64,000 nt of DNA. Source: Lingula anatina. Taxonomy: Eukaryota; Brachiopoda; Lingulata; Lingulida; Lingulidae. Location of the stretch: NCBI RefSeq assembly GCF_001039355.2, contig NW_019776176.1:1-64000 (forward strand). The letters run 5' to 3'. Of this stretch, positions 1 through 11,335 are shown piece after piece. Position numbers and translations under genes: made by a program. Below the pieces are notes generated by a model. It ran no database searches. It saw only the letters and a program-made list of their open reading frames with translations, and had not been told where the DNA came from. Numbering within the stretch: the stretch's first letter is position 1; each line of letters opens with the position of its first letter.

Positions 1-153
1 TTTTGGCGGGTAAATCCCTTGGAGAGGGCCATTAAATATTATATTGAAATAAGAAAAAAAAGTCTACATACACAGTAATGCTATTTTATCATTGTACACA
101 TACCACAGTAGTATATACCACTGATCTCGCTAACATGTGTATCAATCTTTCAG

Positions 154-527
154 GCTGGATGGTTACGATGAACAAAGACTATCAAGCTGGCGGTACCTTG
201 AACATGGTTTTACCACAGGGACGCATTATCCTGTACGGTGATTACGTCATTCCCCTTTGTGATAACATGGGAAAGAAGAACAAGAACAGAATGAGTAAGA
301 ACAACTTCTCCTACGGCAATCCTTCATGCCGCAATGTCTTAAACCAGTCAACACTGAAGATCCACTACGAAACTAAAACGTTCTTTTCTTCAAGTGACGG
401 CGTTATTGACTTTGTCCTCAAGGAAACGTCGTGGGGGGTTGGCGTGGCACGAGGGTTATTGTTTGTAGAAGCCGGCAATAAAGTCTCTGTTCGCAATGTG
501 TTGACTTTTCCCGCGACACAGCCATAA
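154..527 (+). CDS. Terminal exon of a possible TNF-superfamily ligand (partial)
   Basis: The open frame follows a good acceptor (tctttcag at 146-153). It starts with the last two bases of a split codon (phase 1) and ends at TAA 525-527, giving about 124 residues. I see the motif order of a TNF homology domain, closest in layout to ectodysplasin. An early Trp-x-x-Thr-Met-Asn segment is followed by a hydrophobic strand (VLPQGRIILYGDYV, matching the family's GxYFIYSQV strand). Near the end is GLLFVEAGNKVSV, matching the family's 'GVxxLxxGDKxSV' strand. Two cysteines (CDN, SCRN) lie between them. The usual final FFG strand is not evident; the protein ends NVLTFPATQP, so the jelly roll would be short. 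No transmembrane or stalk exon is visible because the gene extends left of the window. A C1q/TNF-like or unrelated beta-rich secreted protein is possible. Family assignment is inference from motif layout; the exon itself is fairly secure. Confidence 0.45.
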
Positions 528-722
528 ATAAGGGAGTTCCATATCTGCTTGCACTTGATTTAATGCATATTAATTATGCTTAGATGGAAATACTTTAAAT
601 TATTATGCCTTATGGCATTGTTACCCTTTGTTACCCTTTATTTTCATCCAGATACCAAAAATTGAGGTGTTTCTTGTATCTATTTAGTCAATAATGCATG
701 CATCTTTGTGCTGTTTGGAAAC

Positions 723-728
723 AATAAA
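723..728 (+). promoter_or_regulatory. Candidate poly(A) signal of the TNF-like gene
   Basis: AATAAA lies about 200 bp after the stop at 527, followed by T/GT-rich sequence (tgtctgtgtttat). This is a plausible 3' end for the upstream exon. Confidence 0.4.
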
Positions 729-2093
729 AACATTCGAAAATATACAATGTCTGTGTTTATATTTCTCGTTGCAGTGTATAAGTATAGACAACTCAAGGTT
801 TAATCGACTATTTTCGTTCTTTCTAATTTGAGGTGCTCGGTTTTATCGCAAAAGAATGACAGATTTGACATCTAGTCTATGGGCTACAATGCTGCGTCGT
901 CCTTTTGGTTTTAAGGTTTTTGTTTTGGAGTTATTTAGGTGTATTCCGAATATTCTAAAATTCACAGCGCTCTAGTCGCCGACTTACCCCATTTATTAAC
1001 CGCTAACTGCAGTTCAAACAGCATAAGACGTGTTTTGATTATTTATAAAAAAAGGTTTTTCAAAAATTATATAATGTTTTTCCAGAATATTATAAAAACG
1101 CTGATAAAACTCCACAAAATAATCTTAAAATATTGTAGAAACGGTCATCGAATCTTTCTACAAGTTATAACGTTACTAAATTTTTTTGGTAAGCTGGGAC
1201 ATCCTTTTGCATGGAATTAAAAACACCCATAACGTTACCATAATGTTCTTCTATGTCATTACCAGCATGTGACCCTCTGATAACGTCGTGAAAATGTTAT
1301 ATGTTATTTGGATTATAATTCAAATGTACCAATAATCGGCGGAGCGTTGATTGCCTATAACACATATAAACCACTTTTACTAGATTCTTGTACGACTAAA
1401 ATAAAGTCGACATGCCAAGGGATAAAGTGAATAAATCACTCGATCAGCCATAAAAGACCTTAAGACTGCTCCTTTCTTTACATTTTTGGTCAAAAAATTA
1501 ACCTACTTATGTGACTTACTTTTCTGCCCCATGTATATACAGGATAGTAACCGAGCAGAAAAATCCATACAAATATAATTTTTCGGGTAATATTAAACAA
1601 TCTTTTCGCAATTCTCTTAATTATACTGTTTGAAACTATATGCTGGCATTTGGTTGGACAAGCCTGAAAAGCTATACGTGTTTAGCTTGTACACATATTT
1701 CTAAATGCGTTTAGGTGCTAGACGTGTGTTGTATGTGTTTAAATGCTAAACACTGTTTTAAAATTGTATATTCTGTGCGTCCTTGAGACCGGTTTTCAAT
1801 CACCAAGTGATTGCAGAGAGGTTGCTTATCGAGCTGCAAAATGTGTGCAACTGGTTGCCTATTGCTTGAAGATGGTATGTAAGAGGTTACAGATGTCATA
1901 TTACAACCTTGTTGCAACCGGTTTGCCACAGCTTTCCGATCAAAATATGCCATAGCTTCTTATTTACCTTGTAAAGTGATCGCAAGCGACCGCCAGATTT
2001 TGTGGTTACACAAAATTGCCAAAAGTATGACCCAGGATTTATTTTGTGAATCCACAAATCAATCAGCTAACTGAGCATGAAATAAACAGGACG
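729..2093. other. Intergenic, no gene seen
   Basis: AT-rich sequence. The small open frames here have no splice-site context or recognisable motif. The position where a tandem copy of the EF-hand exon would be expected (by the 4.66-kb offset of the flanking duplication) holds the plus-strand TNF-like exon instead. Confidence 0.6.
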
Positions 2094-2099
2094 ACTTAC

Positions 2100-2187
2100 C
2101 TTCAGATCGTCTTTGTGCTGCACAAGAGGAGTGTCCTATAACATGAACAAGCACCAACAGCAACCAAAACATATGTGCAAGATACAT
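2100..2187 (-). CDS. Signal-peptide exon, paralogue of the EF-hand gene's exon 1 (orphan or partial gene)
   Basis: Read on the minus strand, ATG at 2187 opens a 29-codon exon with a clear signal peptide (MYLAHMFWLLLVLVHVIGHS, then SCAAQ), ending at a GTAAGT donor. It is closely similar to exon 1 of the EF-hand gene at 6760-6852 (shared FWLLLV.VHV core), and upstream flanks are alike too, so it is a tandem duplicate. The donor here is in phase 1 (29 codons plus one base), while the downstream paralogue's intron is phase 0, so this exon could not be joined to an EF-hand exon of the same phase. No EF-hand exon is seen between 1 and 2099. It may be an orphan left after duplication, or the first exon of a gene continuing left of the window. 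Confidence 0.5.
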
Positions 2188-2709
2188 GTTACCACTAGAC
2201 CGAACAAGTTAATTGCTTTTAGATCGGCGTTCTATGCGTTCTGTGTCGCCTCAAATAAGTAAAAATTTTTAAGAAGCTCTAAATCATGGGCTGTGCAAAG
2301 TTATACTGCATCCAATCAGCTTTATGTACGTGATGGAAGGGAGCATTTTAAGGAAACTACGTCAGCTTAAACACAATAATAATAATAAAGGCAAAAGGTA
2401 AATGGTGCATTTATTCATATATGAAAGCAATTCCTTTCACTTGTGCGATTGCTTTTATCTTCAAACTTTTGTAATATATCTGCTTTAAAAATACAAAAAT
2501 CATTGACGATTTTTGTTTTCTTACTAATACAGGAGTACTAAAGGGTGTTTCCCTCGATCAGTACCAATCGTGAGTACCTTCTTTCACGCACCACCTGTGT
2601 AATTGTATACATCTCCTTTGATAACATGCCTTTTGTCAATTAATAAGCTATACAATAATCATTTTAGGCATTAATTTTAAGCAGGTGTCCACACCTCCTG
2701 ATTATATAA

Positions 2710-2713
<4 letters not shown>

Positions 2714-2764
<51 letters not shown>
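2714..2764. repeat. (TA)n microsatellite
   Basis: About 50 bp of uninterrupted TA dinucleotide, absent from the duplicate at 7340. Confidence 0.95.
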
Positions 2765-2767
<3 letters not shown>

Positions 2768-2845
2768 GGTTGTCATATTTGGACAAGTTTTCAAACTTCA
2801 GATTCTACCTGTAATCATGGCGAAATAAGCAAAGCAATTAGAAAG

Positions 2846-2858
2846 TCACGTGACGTTG
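2846..2858. promoter_or_regulatory. Conserved E-box/CRE-like motif in the duplicated flank, copy 1
   Basis: tcacgtgacgttg combines a CACGTG E-box with an overlapping TGACGT half-site. The same 13 bases occur at 7442-7454 while nearby sequence has diverged. Function is inferred only from conservation between the duplicates. Confidence 0.3.
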
Positions 2859-3425
2859 ATGTTTTCAGTTTGCTTGCATTTAAGCTGATACTTAAGTAAA
2901 TACTAAATTTATATATTGAATAAAATTGCATTCAAATCTGTTCCTGTTATTCTTAATAGTCATCAAAGATTTGATATGCCTTTACCCCTTTTTCCCTCTA
3001 TATTAGTATTGACTAAATCGCAGTGAACAGACTAAGTAAAACTTGCCGGTGGGCTTTCCGCAGATTGATAACAATGTACTAAAATGTTATACAACCGACA
3101 AGCGGGTATTGCAACATGTTGATGCTGGTTTATACTTGTTAAAATGCATGTTTTAACACTTTTCACGGATCTCTTAAATAAGAATAAGAGTCATCCAAAA
3201 GACAGTTGGAGTTTTGGGACACGTAATGCCGAAGGAAGAGCTGGAACATCTTAGTGTGACAGGCAAGATCAACGAAAAGCGAAGCAGGGGCAGGCAAGGA
3301 TTAACCTACACAGTAAACATATGCAGATGGACAGGAATAGCGGAGCGAGAACTGTTGAACACCACAAAGGACAGGGAGAGGTGGAAGTCCATGGTCGCCA
3401 ACGTCCTAACGGGACAGGGTATTTT

Positions 3426-3429
<4 letters not shown>

Positions 3430-3489
<60 letters not shown>

Positions 3490-3490
3490 C
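3430..3490. repeat. (GA)n microsatellite
   Basis: Long GA dinucleotide run. It produces spurious repetitive open frames (RERERE / LSLSLS) on both strands. Confidence 0.95.
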
Positions 3491-3798
3491 CACCCACTTT
3501 ACGGCAAATACACTCTTGATTAAAAGGTTGGCCCACTTGTACTTCCATTTTTTTATTTGTGCCAACTTTTTGCTTCAATGGCTGTTGTTGTTGTTTCTAT
3601 TTTTCGAAATTAATTTTGGTTGCACTCATTAACCTACTTTATTAATTGTATAACGGTGGTTATATAGTTTAGTGGATATATGATTAGCCTTAGATTGTAA
3701 TTATGGATATTATTATTTTGTCATTAATAAAATTTTGGTCAAATGGACTTATTTACCCTTGAGCAAAAACAGCTTCGTTGTGCTTGTGAACATTTGGC

Positions 3799-3829
<31 letters not shown>

Positions 3830-3830
3830 A
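3799..3830. repeat. (AAAT)n microsatellite
   Basis: About eight tandem taaa units. The rest of 3500-4130 is AT-rich with no gene seen. Confidence 0.9.
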
Positions 3831-4138
3831 CATTTTTTTACGACTGATCACCTCGTGCTTTTTATTTATTATTTAGCATTATTTTTTTATTATCTAATAT
3901 GACTAATAGTGCAGAAAATAAAACATGCATCACCAACAAACGTGCCATACGAGGGTTATCACAGAAGTGAAAAATCTATTAAATCACATTTACCTTAGGT
4001 CACTGTGATCATCATTACTACGCTATTCATTCTTGTCATAATTTGCAATGTGACATAATTTGTGCCGAATTATTCAAATATGATTATGCATGGAGTCATT
4101 GTCAGCATTCAGTGATGTGTGGAAAACGCGCGATTTAT

Positions 4139-4451
4139 CCCGCACGAAAATGCAGTAGTATCGAAGTGGCAAAGAAGCATTAACGCAGTAGTGGTGTGGA
4201 GCATATTTGCAATAGAAATGCAGTATAGCTACTGCAATTCTACTCCAAAAAGTACATAGGTTTGTACAGAGAGGAGCATTAATGCAGTAGATTAGCAGCA
4301 TGATAGAAGCATGTTTCAAATATGCTAATTAGCTCAATAATGAAAGCAGATTTGAGGCATGTTTGCAGTATGATTGCAGTAGTCTACTGCGGTTTGCAGT
4401 ATAATTGCAGTAGTCTACTGCGCTGGAATATCTACTGCGTTTTCTTGCGGG
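4139..4451. mobile_element. MITE with 20-bp terminal inverted repeats and internal GCAGTAG motifs
   Basis: The left end cccgcacgaaaatgcagtag pairs with the right end ctactgcgttttcttgcggg with two mismatches. The 313-bp body is filled with direct and inverted GCAGTAG/CTACTGC words, including a twice-repeated near-palindrome gcagtagtctactgc. No coding capacity. The flanks are T/A-rich (tttat and tttaa), so the target-site duplication is uncertain and the superfamily is not assigned. Confidence 0.7.
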
Positions 4452-4572
4452 TTTAATCACGTCATTTAGACCTACATTAAGAAGGTCCTAAAAGGTTATC
4501 ACTGATATCTAGAACATTTACATTATGTATATCAACTATGACTCAAATGTAAAATAACGGTAGACCAAAGCG

Positions 4573-4578
4573 TTTATT
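4573..4578 (-). promoter_or_regulatory. Candidate poly(A) signal of the EF-hand gene
   Basis: AATAAA on the minus strand about 100 bp past the stop at 4679. Confidence 0.45.
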
Positions 4579-4678
4579 TCCAGAAATTATAAGTGAAACG
4601 TATTTAAGAAATGGTGGGATACATTCATTCTACATGCACTAGTGTCATGTATTGTCGTATATGGGTTTCCCCTACATT

Positions 4679-6852
4679 TTACTGACCGAAAAAAAGAGAG
4701 TTTTCATTTCGGTTGAGTACATAATCAACAAATGATTTGGTGAACTCTTCCTGTTCAATGGCATTGTTTTGGTTTTCATCAATAAAACCAAATGACGAAT
4801 CAGTGCCCTCCTGAACGTTGAATACTGCAAGGAAGTATTTGTGTTCCTGAATACTAAGCACCCCGTTGTTGTCATAATCTGCAAGCCGAAATAATATTTT
4901 GCCAAAGTATTTGAGCGATTTTGCAGCATAATCGGAGTTGAAGAGATCGATATGGGCGTGTATCGAAATGAAGGTATCCAGGTCGAATTCATTTTGGTAA
5001 TTATCCTCTGGAACAGACCAAAAGGTAGACCAGCCTTGGGAGAGGGTATCGTTGAAATCACTGATTTTGTCTGCCTTAAAATATACTTTTGCTCTTTCAA
5101 CTGGAATATCAACGTACTCATGGCGGTTCACAATTCCGTCATGGTCAACATCCAACAAGCTAAAAATGCGGCCCATTTTAACACGCCATTTAGCTGGCAG
5201 GCCCTGAAAGGTATAAGTTATTATGAACAGATTGATATGCAAATAACTAATAACCAAATATGAAACAGGAAGGATAGCAAGATATCATGGCCTATTCTTC
5301 CAGAAAAAGCGTAGGAAATTGTCAGTGATGTCGTTAAAAATGAATGCCTCACATTCATCATAAATGGTGAGGTGAACGCCCCAGTACGTCATTTAAAAAT
5401 GTTTCATCAACCTTCCTTAGAGCAAGCAGGGCGTGTTACATTATGCCCATACTGATTGCCAAAGGATGACGTCGCGTTTCAACCTCTAACAATCACAGTC
5501 GCCAGACATAGAAGTAACTGCTTTTTAACAGACTGATCAAATTAATAATCTGCAGATAGGCATTAAACAGATAGTGGTAAGGTCCGAATGTGTAAATTGT
5601 GTCAATTGGCTCAAATTTGTCAAATTTGTCAATATATCACTTCCATCCGACCATCTGTAAGGTCGAAGTGCAGGGTAAACGTTCAGGAAAAACTGATTTT
5701 ATACAGATAAATACATCATGATCGACTGGTAAGCTCTAGAATTGTGTTCTTTATGGGTAATGGTATAATTGTGCTTAAGGACTCTATCTGTCTAAAATTA
5801 TATTGGGATGCCAATGCGTATTCATATAACATTTGATGAATGTGCTTGAACAATAATTCAGTTACTGCAGTGAACAGTCCAGGTAAATAGGTTTCCAAAG
5901 ACTAACGACAGTGAAATAAAAAAATGGCTTTACAGTCAAAACAAGCACAACAACCGAGAAGCGGGTATCATAACATTATGATGCTGGCTTTGAACAGGCT
6001 GGATAGCTATAGCTTTTGTCGATTTACAAACAATTCTTATGTACACTGTTTCCCCCAATGCATAGCAAAATTCTTATTGGTCAATTTATTAAGTTGGGGG
6101 TTGGTTGAATTTTTTCCATTTCAAATCAATATTTAACTTTTTTTAAAGTCATAGATGTTGTTTTTTATCTGAAAGGTCACGGATAAGGGTCTGGCTACTT
6201 GTCTGACAATAACTAATCTGTCGTTGACTGATAATACATTGCGGTAAATGACAAAATGCATGTATTTAAACTAGAAAAGCACTCTGAGAGCGCAGACCTC
6301 TGCTAAAGCAGCGATTTTGATTATGATTAATAATTGATTGATTATTGATCCAGATCACCACCAAAAAGTAATCATCTCTTCCTAGGCCCACTTCTGACAG
6401 TTTCTGGAAATTTCATCAAAATCGGTCCATAACTTTTTGAGTTATGTTGATGATTGATTTTTGATTACTGATTGATTATTGATCCGGATTACCACCAAAA
6501 ACTAATCATCTCTTCCTTGGCCCACTTCTTACAGTTCCTGAAACTTTCATCAAAATCGGTCCATCACTTTTTTGAGTTATGTTGATGACACACTAACAAA
6601 CAGACAGAAAGACAGACAATTTAGGGAGAATCCCCTCAGATTTCGGTTGATCCTGCTAGATCGGTCTAGGTATGGGAAGGGGGTCTTATTATGTCAACTC
6701 AAAACTTAAGCTTATATTTATATGGGTGAGTTGTGCATGAAACAAACACGACCACTCACCTTATAATTCTGACTTCCTGAAGAATAGTTTCCCATTACAT
6801 GAACAACCACCAACAGCAACCAAAACACACGTGGAAGAAACATTTTACTCAT
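4679..6852 (-). CDS. Secreted four-EF-hand calcium-binding protein (exons 6760-6852 and 4679-5203)
   Basis: Exon 1 (6852 to 6760) encodes 31 residues starting MSKMFLPRVFWLLLVVVHVM, a typical signal peptide, and ends at AAG|GTGAGT in phase 0. Exon 2 starts after ctttcag at 5203, also phase 0, giving a 205-residue protein. EF1 is canonical (DVDHDGIVNRHE, about residue 50). The second site is degenerate (around DNYQNEFDLDTF). EF3 is canonical (DYDNNGVLSIQE). EF4 (DENQNNAIEQEE) has Asn in place of the invariant Gly. One dead and three active loops is the arrangement of sarcoplasmic calcium-binding proteins and aequorin-type photoproteins, which are normally cytosolic; here a leader sends it to the secretory path. 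There is no KDEL-like tail (it ends SLFFGQ), so secretion rather than ER retention is likely. A TATTTAA box lies about 70 bp upstream of the ATG. No specific orthologue is claimed. Confidence 0.75.
5210..6759. other. Intron of the EF-hand gene
   Basis: It holds a diverged fragment of the tandem-repeat flank (5940-6000, similar to 3080-3130 and 7750-7800) and an interspersed repeat at 6270-6640. No additional exon is needed because the two exons join in phase 0. Confidence 0.6.
6270..6640. mobile_element. Interspersed repeat with GATCCGGATCACCACC-type core, copy 1
   Basis: Begins aactagaaaagcactctgag with gcgcagacctc, and carries two tandem copies of the block 'gatcc(a/g)gatcaccaccaaaa ... 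catcaaaatcggtccat'. It ends in a cagacagaaagacagac run. The same element occurs at 32222-32645. The family is widespread in animal genomes and non-coding; I do not assign a class. Confidence 0.7.
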
Positions 6853-7830
6853 AGAGTGAAAAGGCCAATCACATTTAGAACGGCTGTTTATGTGTTCCGC
6901 GCCGTCTCGAATATGTAGGTTTAAATAGGTTGTAATTCGTATTCGTGGAGGAAGCAAAGGCATACTACATCCAATCAGCTTTGTGCACGTGATGGAAGAG
7001 AGCAGTTTAAGAAAACTAAATCAGCTTAAACACATAAAGATACATGTAAATGATTTATTTCTTTATAGATGAAAATACGCCTTTTCAGTTGCGCAACTAG
7101 TTTTTTTCTTCAAATTTTAATAATATACCAAATTTATAAGTACATATATTAACTACGACGCAATTTTTTTCATGCTCGTCTCCCTCGATCAGTACCAAAC
7201 TTGAGTACTTTTTTCGCCATACCACTTGTCCAATTGTTTAAATCTCCTTTGGCAACATGCACTTGGTCAATTAGCTATGCAATAATCACCCAGGCAATGA
7301 TTTAAGCACGTATCCACATATCCTAAAATAAATTAAAATATTTTTAGTATGTTGTCATATTTGGACAGTTTCAGATTCTAGATGTAATCAACGTGATAGA
7401 AACCATTGTTTGATGACGAAATCAACAAATCAATAAGAGCATCACGTGACGTTGGTGTTTTCACTTTGTTAGCATTTCAGCTGGTATTTGCCTTAATGTT
7501 CCTTCCACTTAAATACTTTTGAATTTATTAAGTAAAATTTCATTCAAAGCCGCTCATGTTTTTTTAATAGTCATTAAACATGTGGTTTGCCTTTACTCTG
7601 TATTCTTCCCTGCCATATTTATCTTGATGAAGTTATAGTTACAGATGCGGAAGTGAACAGACCAGTTAACACGTGCAGGCGGGCTTCCCATAGACTGATA
7701 ACAATGTACTAACATTGATAGTACCAGTCAGCACCATGTAATACAAGATGTAGCACCATGTAATACAACTGACATGTATTGCAACATCTTGATGCTGATG
7801 AATTTTTTTTAAAATGCACATTTGAACAAT
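6755..7830. repeat. Direct duplication, copy 2 (signal exon plus upstream flank)
   Basis: Counterpart of 2094-3170; it contains the working exon 1 of the EF-hand gene and its promoter region. The conserved tcacgtgacgttg word is at 7442-7454. Confidence 0.75.
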
Positions 7831-7954
7831 TTTCAGAGACCTATCATTAGAATAAGAATCATGATGTCTGTACACAATTCCACGCATAATACACCTTAGG
7901 ACTGGGATCCATCTCCGAGGGGTTTCTCCCTAAATTGTTTTAGGCTTAAGCGGC

Positions 7955-8230
7955 TTTCCCAGCAGGCATAGTCGCGTTGGATCAACGTTGAAAACAGGTC
8001 GATACGTTGAATTGCCGTTGATCTACCTAAATTCAACGTAAAAATAACGTTCATCCAGTCACGTCAAAACACCGTCATAATGTGACGTTGACACAACGTT
8101 GTATTTTGGTCATTGACACAACCTTGCAGACATGGATTCTAATTTGAAATATTAATTATTGAAAACGTGATACTTTGTTTATCAATACTGTAAGTAGCTT
8201 TATCAAAATAATAATAAAAAAGGCAGTAAA
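7955..8230. mobile_element. Terminal fragment of a CAACGTTG-rich DNA transposon
   Basis: Starts tcccagcaggcatag and is studded with (T)CAACGTTG words. It matches, in inverse orientation, the right end of the complete element at 42480-43951 for roughly 270 bp, then homology stops. No second terminus is visible, so it is a truncated copy. Confidence 0.7.
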
Positions 8231-8815
8231 TAAGGAGTTTTGGGCGAAGGGTGGCATCCTTAAATGAGGGCTTGGGCACTGCATGTGCAACGTCAATTAA
8301 GTCTAGAAAACTTGCGAGAGCGTTATATATGTATACATAGAGCAAAAAGAGTGAAGCTCTATATGCCCGAAATGTCGTCTCTCAAAGCGATACAAAAGTG
8401 ATACACAGAACATGATGAATACGTATACTGTTGTACAAAAGATTATAGTTCTACAGAAAGAATAAACAATCAGAAGACAATGGGTAAGTCATCTTTTATA
8501 CCTTGCCGCATCGTCTTCTATTATATGCAGGTATGCAAATGTCTTAGAGAAACCATGGCCACGCTATTGTTTCATGACCATGNCGTATATTTAATGAAGT
8601 GATGGAGCCGAAAGGTTTCTACTTGCCAGTATAAGATTAACATAAAACCTCCAATGCCTAAATAATTAAATCATTTTTTCCTACGTTCTATCGAATTCGA
8701 ATTATTATAAACGTTATGTGTCAAATAAAGCATTGTATGTATGAAAAATGAACGTTTAACTTTCTTTAAAATTCGTTTCTGATATTATTTAGAAGTTTGT
8801 TTTAAAAGCAACCTG

Positions 8816-9764
8816 GGCCCGGTTTCATCAAGGCTGGATAGCGCTATCCTATGGATAAAAATGGCCGCTCTCCTCTGGATAGAACTATCCAGAGGATAGT
8901 GCGTTTCATCAACAGTGGATAGCGTTATCCAGGGGATAAATAAGCTTATCCAGAGGATAAAGTTGTCCGCCCGAAATAGGTGGGATAAATCTGCTAACAT
9001 GCTGTTAAATCATCAAAAATGGCTAACCTGCTTGGTTTAGCAGTAAATCCTGTGAGATTTCACAGGCGGAGAATAATTAGAAAGATAATTTTAAAAGATG
9101 TGTGTTTGCTTTTAATGCTTTGAGTGATGCTGAAACAGATTACATAACAGACTTGATCAAAGTTGGCATCGCGCCTGCTACGAACAGAACCCATGCAATC
9201 TCCATGAGAGACCAATTATCTTTTATTTTACTAAAACATACCTTTTAAATCGACGAAAAAACTCTACACTGCTATTGACATAAACTGCCAAACTTGCCAA
9301 GTCAGCCATTTTGTTAGAAAGTATGTCACGACCTTGCCCTTCAACTGCAAATTGTAAACATTGCATGAGGCACAACTAATGCAATGTGATGTGTTTTTGA
9401 CACTGACACTTAAATATGCTGTAGATATTAGTCCCATTATTTTAATGAATGTACCATCTTGAAATATACTTAGAATATTGTTAATCATGGGTAATTTATT
9501 TTCCAAATATGGTATAGATTACTTTTTGGTTAGCAACTATCATGGCTTTTATAATGTTTATAGCAACCAACTGCATTATGGGAATGTCTTTTTCTAAATA
9601 TGGTATTGGATAAGTTTTTATCCATTGGATTACTATCATGCTGTTTATCCAGCCTTTGTGAAACACAAATTTATACAGAGGATAACTATACAGAGGATAA
9701 GAAATTTATATACTGGATAGTGTTATCCCTAGGATAGCCTATCCAGCCTTGATGAAACCGGGCC
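8816..9764. mobile_element. Non-autonomous PIF/Harbinger element with a transposase remnant
   Basis: Perfect outer inverted repeats (ggcccggtttcatcaaggct) close a 949-bp element flanked by a 3-bp CTG duplication (8813-8815 and 9765-9767), the duplication size of Harbinger. Subterminal tatccagaggata words occur several times near both ends. Plus-strand sequence from 9020 reads, with breaks, as the start of a HARBI1-like protein (MANLLGLAVNP.RFHRRRI, then a PATNRTHAISM segment that matches the family's 'PATNRxHALS' region). The catalytic part is missing, so it needed help to move. Confidence 0.75.
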
Positions 9765-9767
9765 CTG

Positions 9768-10665
9768 ATGTTGTGGAGCAGAATGAGCCATAAATACAAT
9801 GTACATCATAAATATTCACCGTTTCTTTTATTAAGCGTTTTATCATGATCATTAAATTTCTTTGGCCACTTAATACATTATAGTATGCTGCCAGTCGCCT
9901 AGGGTATTTTACTCATAACTATAATAGGGCTATTTCTCACAGAAATGTCACTAAATGTATAATTCTGTCTGTCATGAAATCGTTTGGATATTCCTTGTTT
10001 AATTCCCCGTTATTAGTTGCCTCTTCCAAAATCTCCTACCATTTGTTGTCGACATCAGATCCTTTTTTCAGTTTATAAATATTTTTCTCCTTGGGTATTA
10101 ATACCCTGAATCTAACAGACATCACTGATAATACTTTACAGTTTCTACCCTTTATATATATATATTACGCGCATGTGCTTTTTATATAATTTGCCTTCAT
10201 TAACGTCCACCTTATCTTACGTGTTTTACCTCCTGTACACGTCTCATTCTCATTCTACAACAACATTTATCCTTGGCACACTGTCAGTGCTTTTTTCCCA
10301 AACTAATCTAATTACTACAGTAAAGCCCGAATATGTGAGGGCAGTTCATTCCATAAAACGGGTGCTGCGATTGAAAATGCCCTGTGGTCGGAGGTTTTAG
10401 TTATTTTATTTTTTTATTATCATTCCTGGTAAAGCAAAGAGAGGAGGTGGATCTGGTGGACCTGGTGAGATTGGCTGAACTTGGAAGTAGCACAGAGTTA
10501 AAATTTGATGGGCATTCATCTCTGGTGAATTTAAAAACAAACAGCAGTGATATAAAAACAATTCTCTGTCGTACGGGAAGCCAATGTAGTTAGAATAAAA
10601 TACGTAAAGTGTATCTAAATAGGTGAAATGTATCTACCTTAAATTGATCTTCTATATTAGCATGT
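9768..10665. other. Intergenic, no gene seen
   Basis: AT-rich. The open frames at 10173-10593 have no splice context or family match and may belong to the decayed LINE flank. Confidence 0.5.
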
Positions 10666-10666
10666 N

Positions 10667-11335
10667 AGCAGGTTTGTCTTGCAGAGTTTTCGAGAATGGA
10701 TGAAAGTGAACATGTTGGCTTTGAATGATGCTAATACTGAGTTGATATGGTTTGTATCAAGGTTCAAGGCAAATAGGAAAAATGCAGCAAATGCCAACAT
10801 TGCATAGGAGATGTTCTTATAAAACCATCTAGTTCTGTAAAAGATCTGGGAGTTACCCTCAATGAAAATGGCACTGTGGGGAAGCATGTATCTGAAATTT
10901 GAAAATCAGCATCTTATGCACTATGGCGCATTGGAAAAGTAAGGAAAGTGTTAAATGACAAATCCACTAAAAAATTAGAAAATGCATTTAAATCATCAAG
11001 ATGAGATTACTGCAATGGTCTCCTCTTTGGTATATGTGACTATCAGATTAGAATAATTACAAGTTATTCAAAACTCAGCTGCAAGACTGGTTTTTCAAAT
11101 AAAGTGCAATAGTACACACCCTATCACTCTTATTGTGAAAGATTACACTGGCTGCCAGTGAAGTAGAGGATTGATTATACATCTGGTATTATTTAAAGGT
11201 GATCCATACGCAAAGTCCAGTCCATTTTTCCAAACCTATGTTTTAACTCACCAAGGCTGTCCACAAGTTTTCATTCTGAGAATGACCTTATTTTAGAAGA
11301 TTCCGTTTTAGAGAAATGGTCTCTCAAAAGTTATG
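10667..11335 (+). mobile_element. Decayed LINE reverse-transcriptase fragment, copy 1
   Basis: Closely similar to 11590-12205 ([13 protein letters not shown], then a KFKANRKNAANANIA block) and carrying several stops. It continues further into the 3' part of the LINE open frame than copy 2. It starts directly after a single N at 10666. Confidence 0.75.

Larger units (their letters stand above)
2094..3170. repeat. Direct duplication, copy 1 (signal exon plus upstream flank)
   Basis: Matches 6755-7830 in the same orientation with many small changes. Shared landmarks include tccaatcagcttt, ctccctcgatcagtacca (here with one change) and tcacgtgacgttg. Copy 1 carries an extra (TA)n tract. Confidence 0.75.

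Noticed and set aside
3214-3632. Open frames rich in Arg-Glu or Leu-Ser
   Set aside because: Translation of a GA microsatellite; no splice context.
4672-5263. Alternative frames over the EF-hand exon on both strands
   Set aside because: Shadows of the EF-hand frame, which has motif support and matching splice phases.
10384-10593. Open frame of about 70 codons before the LINE fragment
   Set aside because: No recognisable domain or splice sites; lies in decayed repeat sequence.
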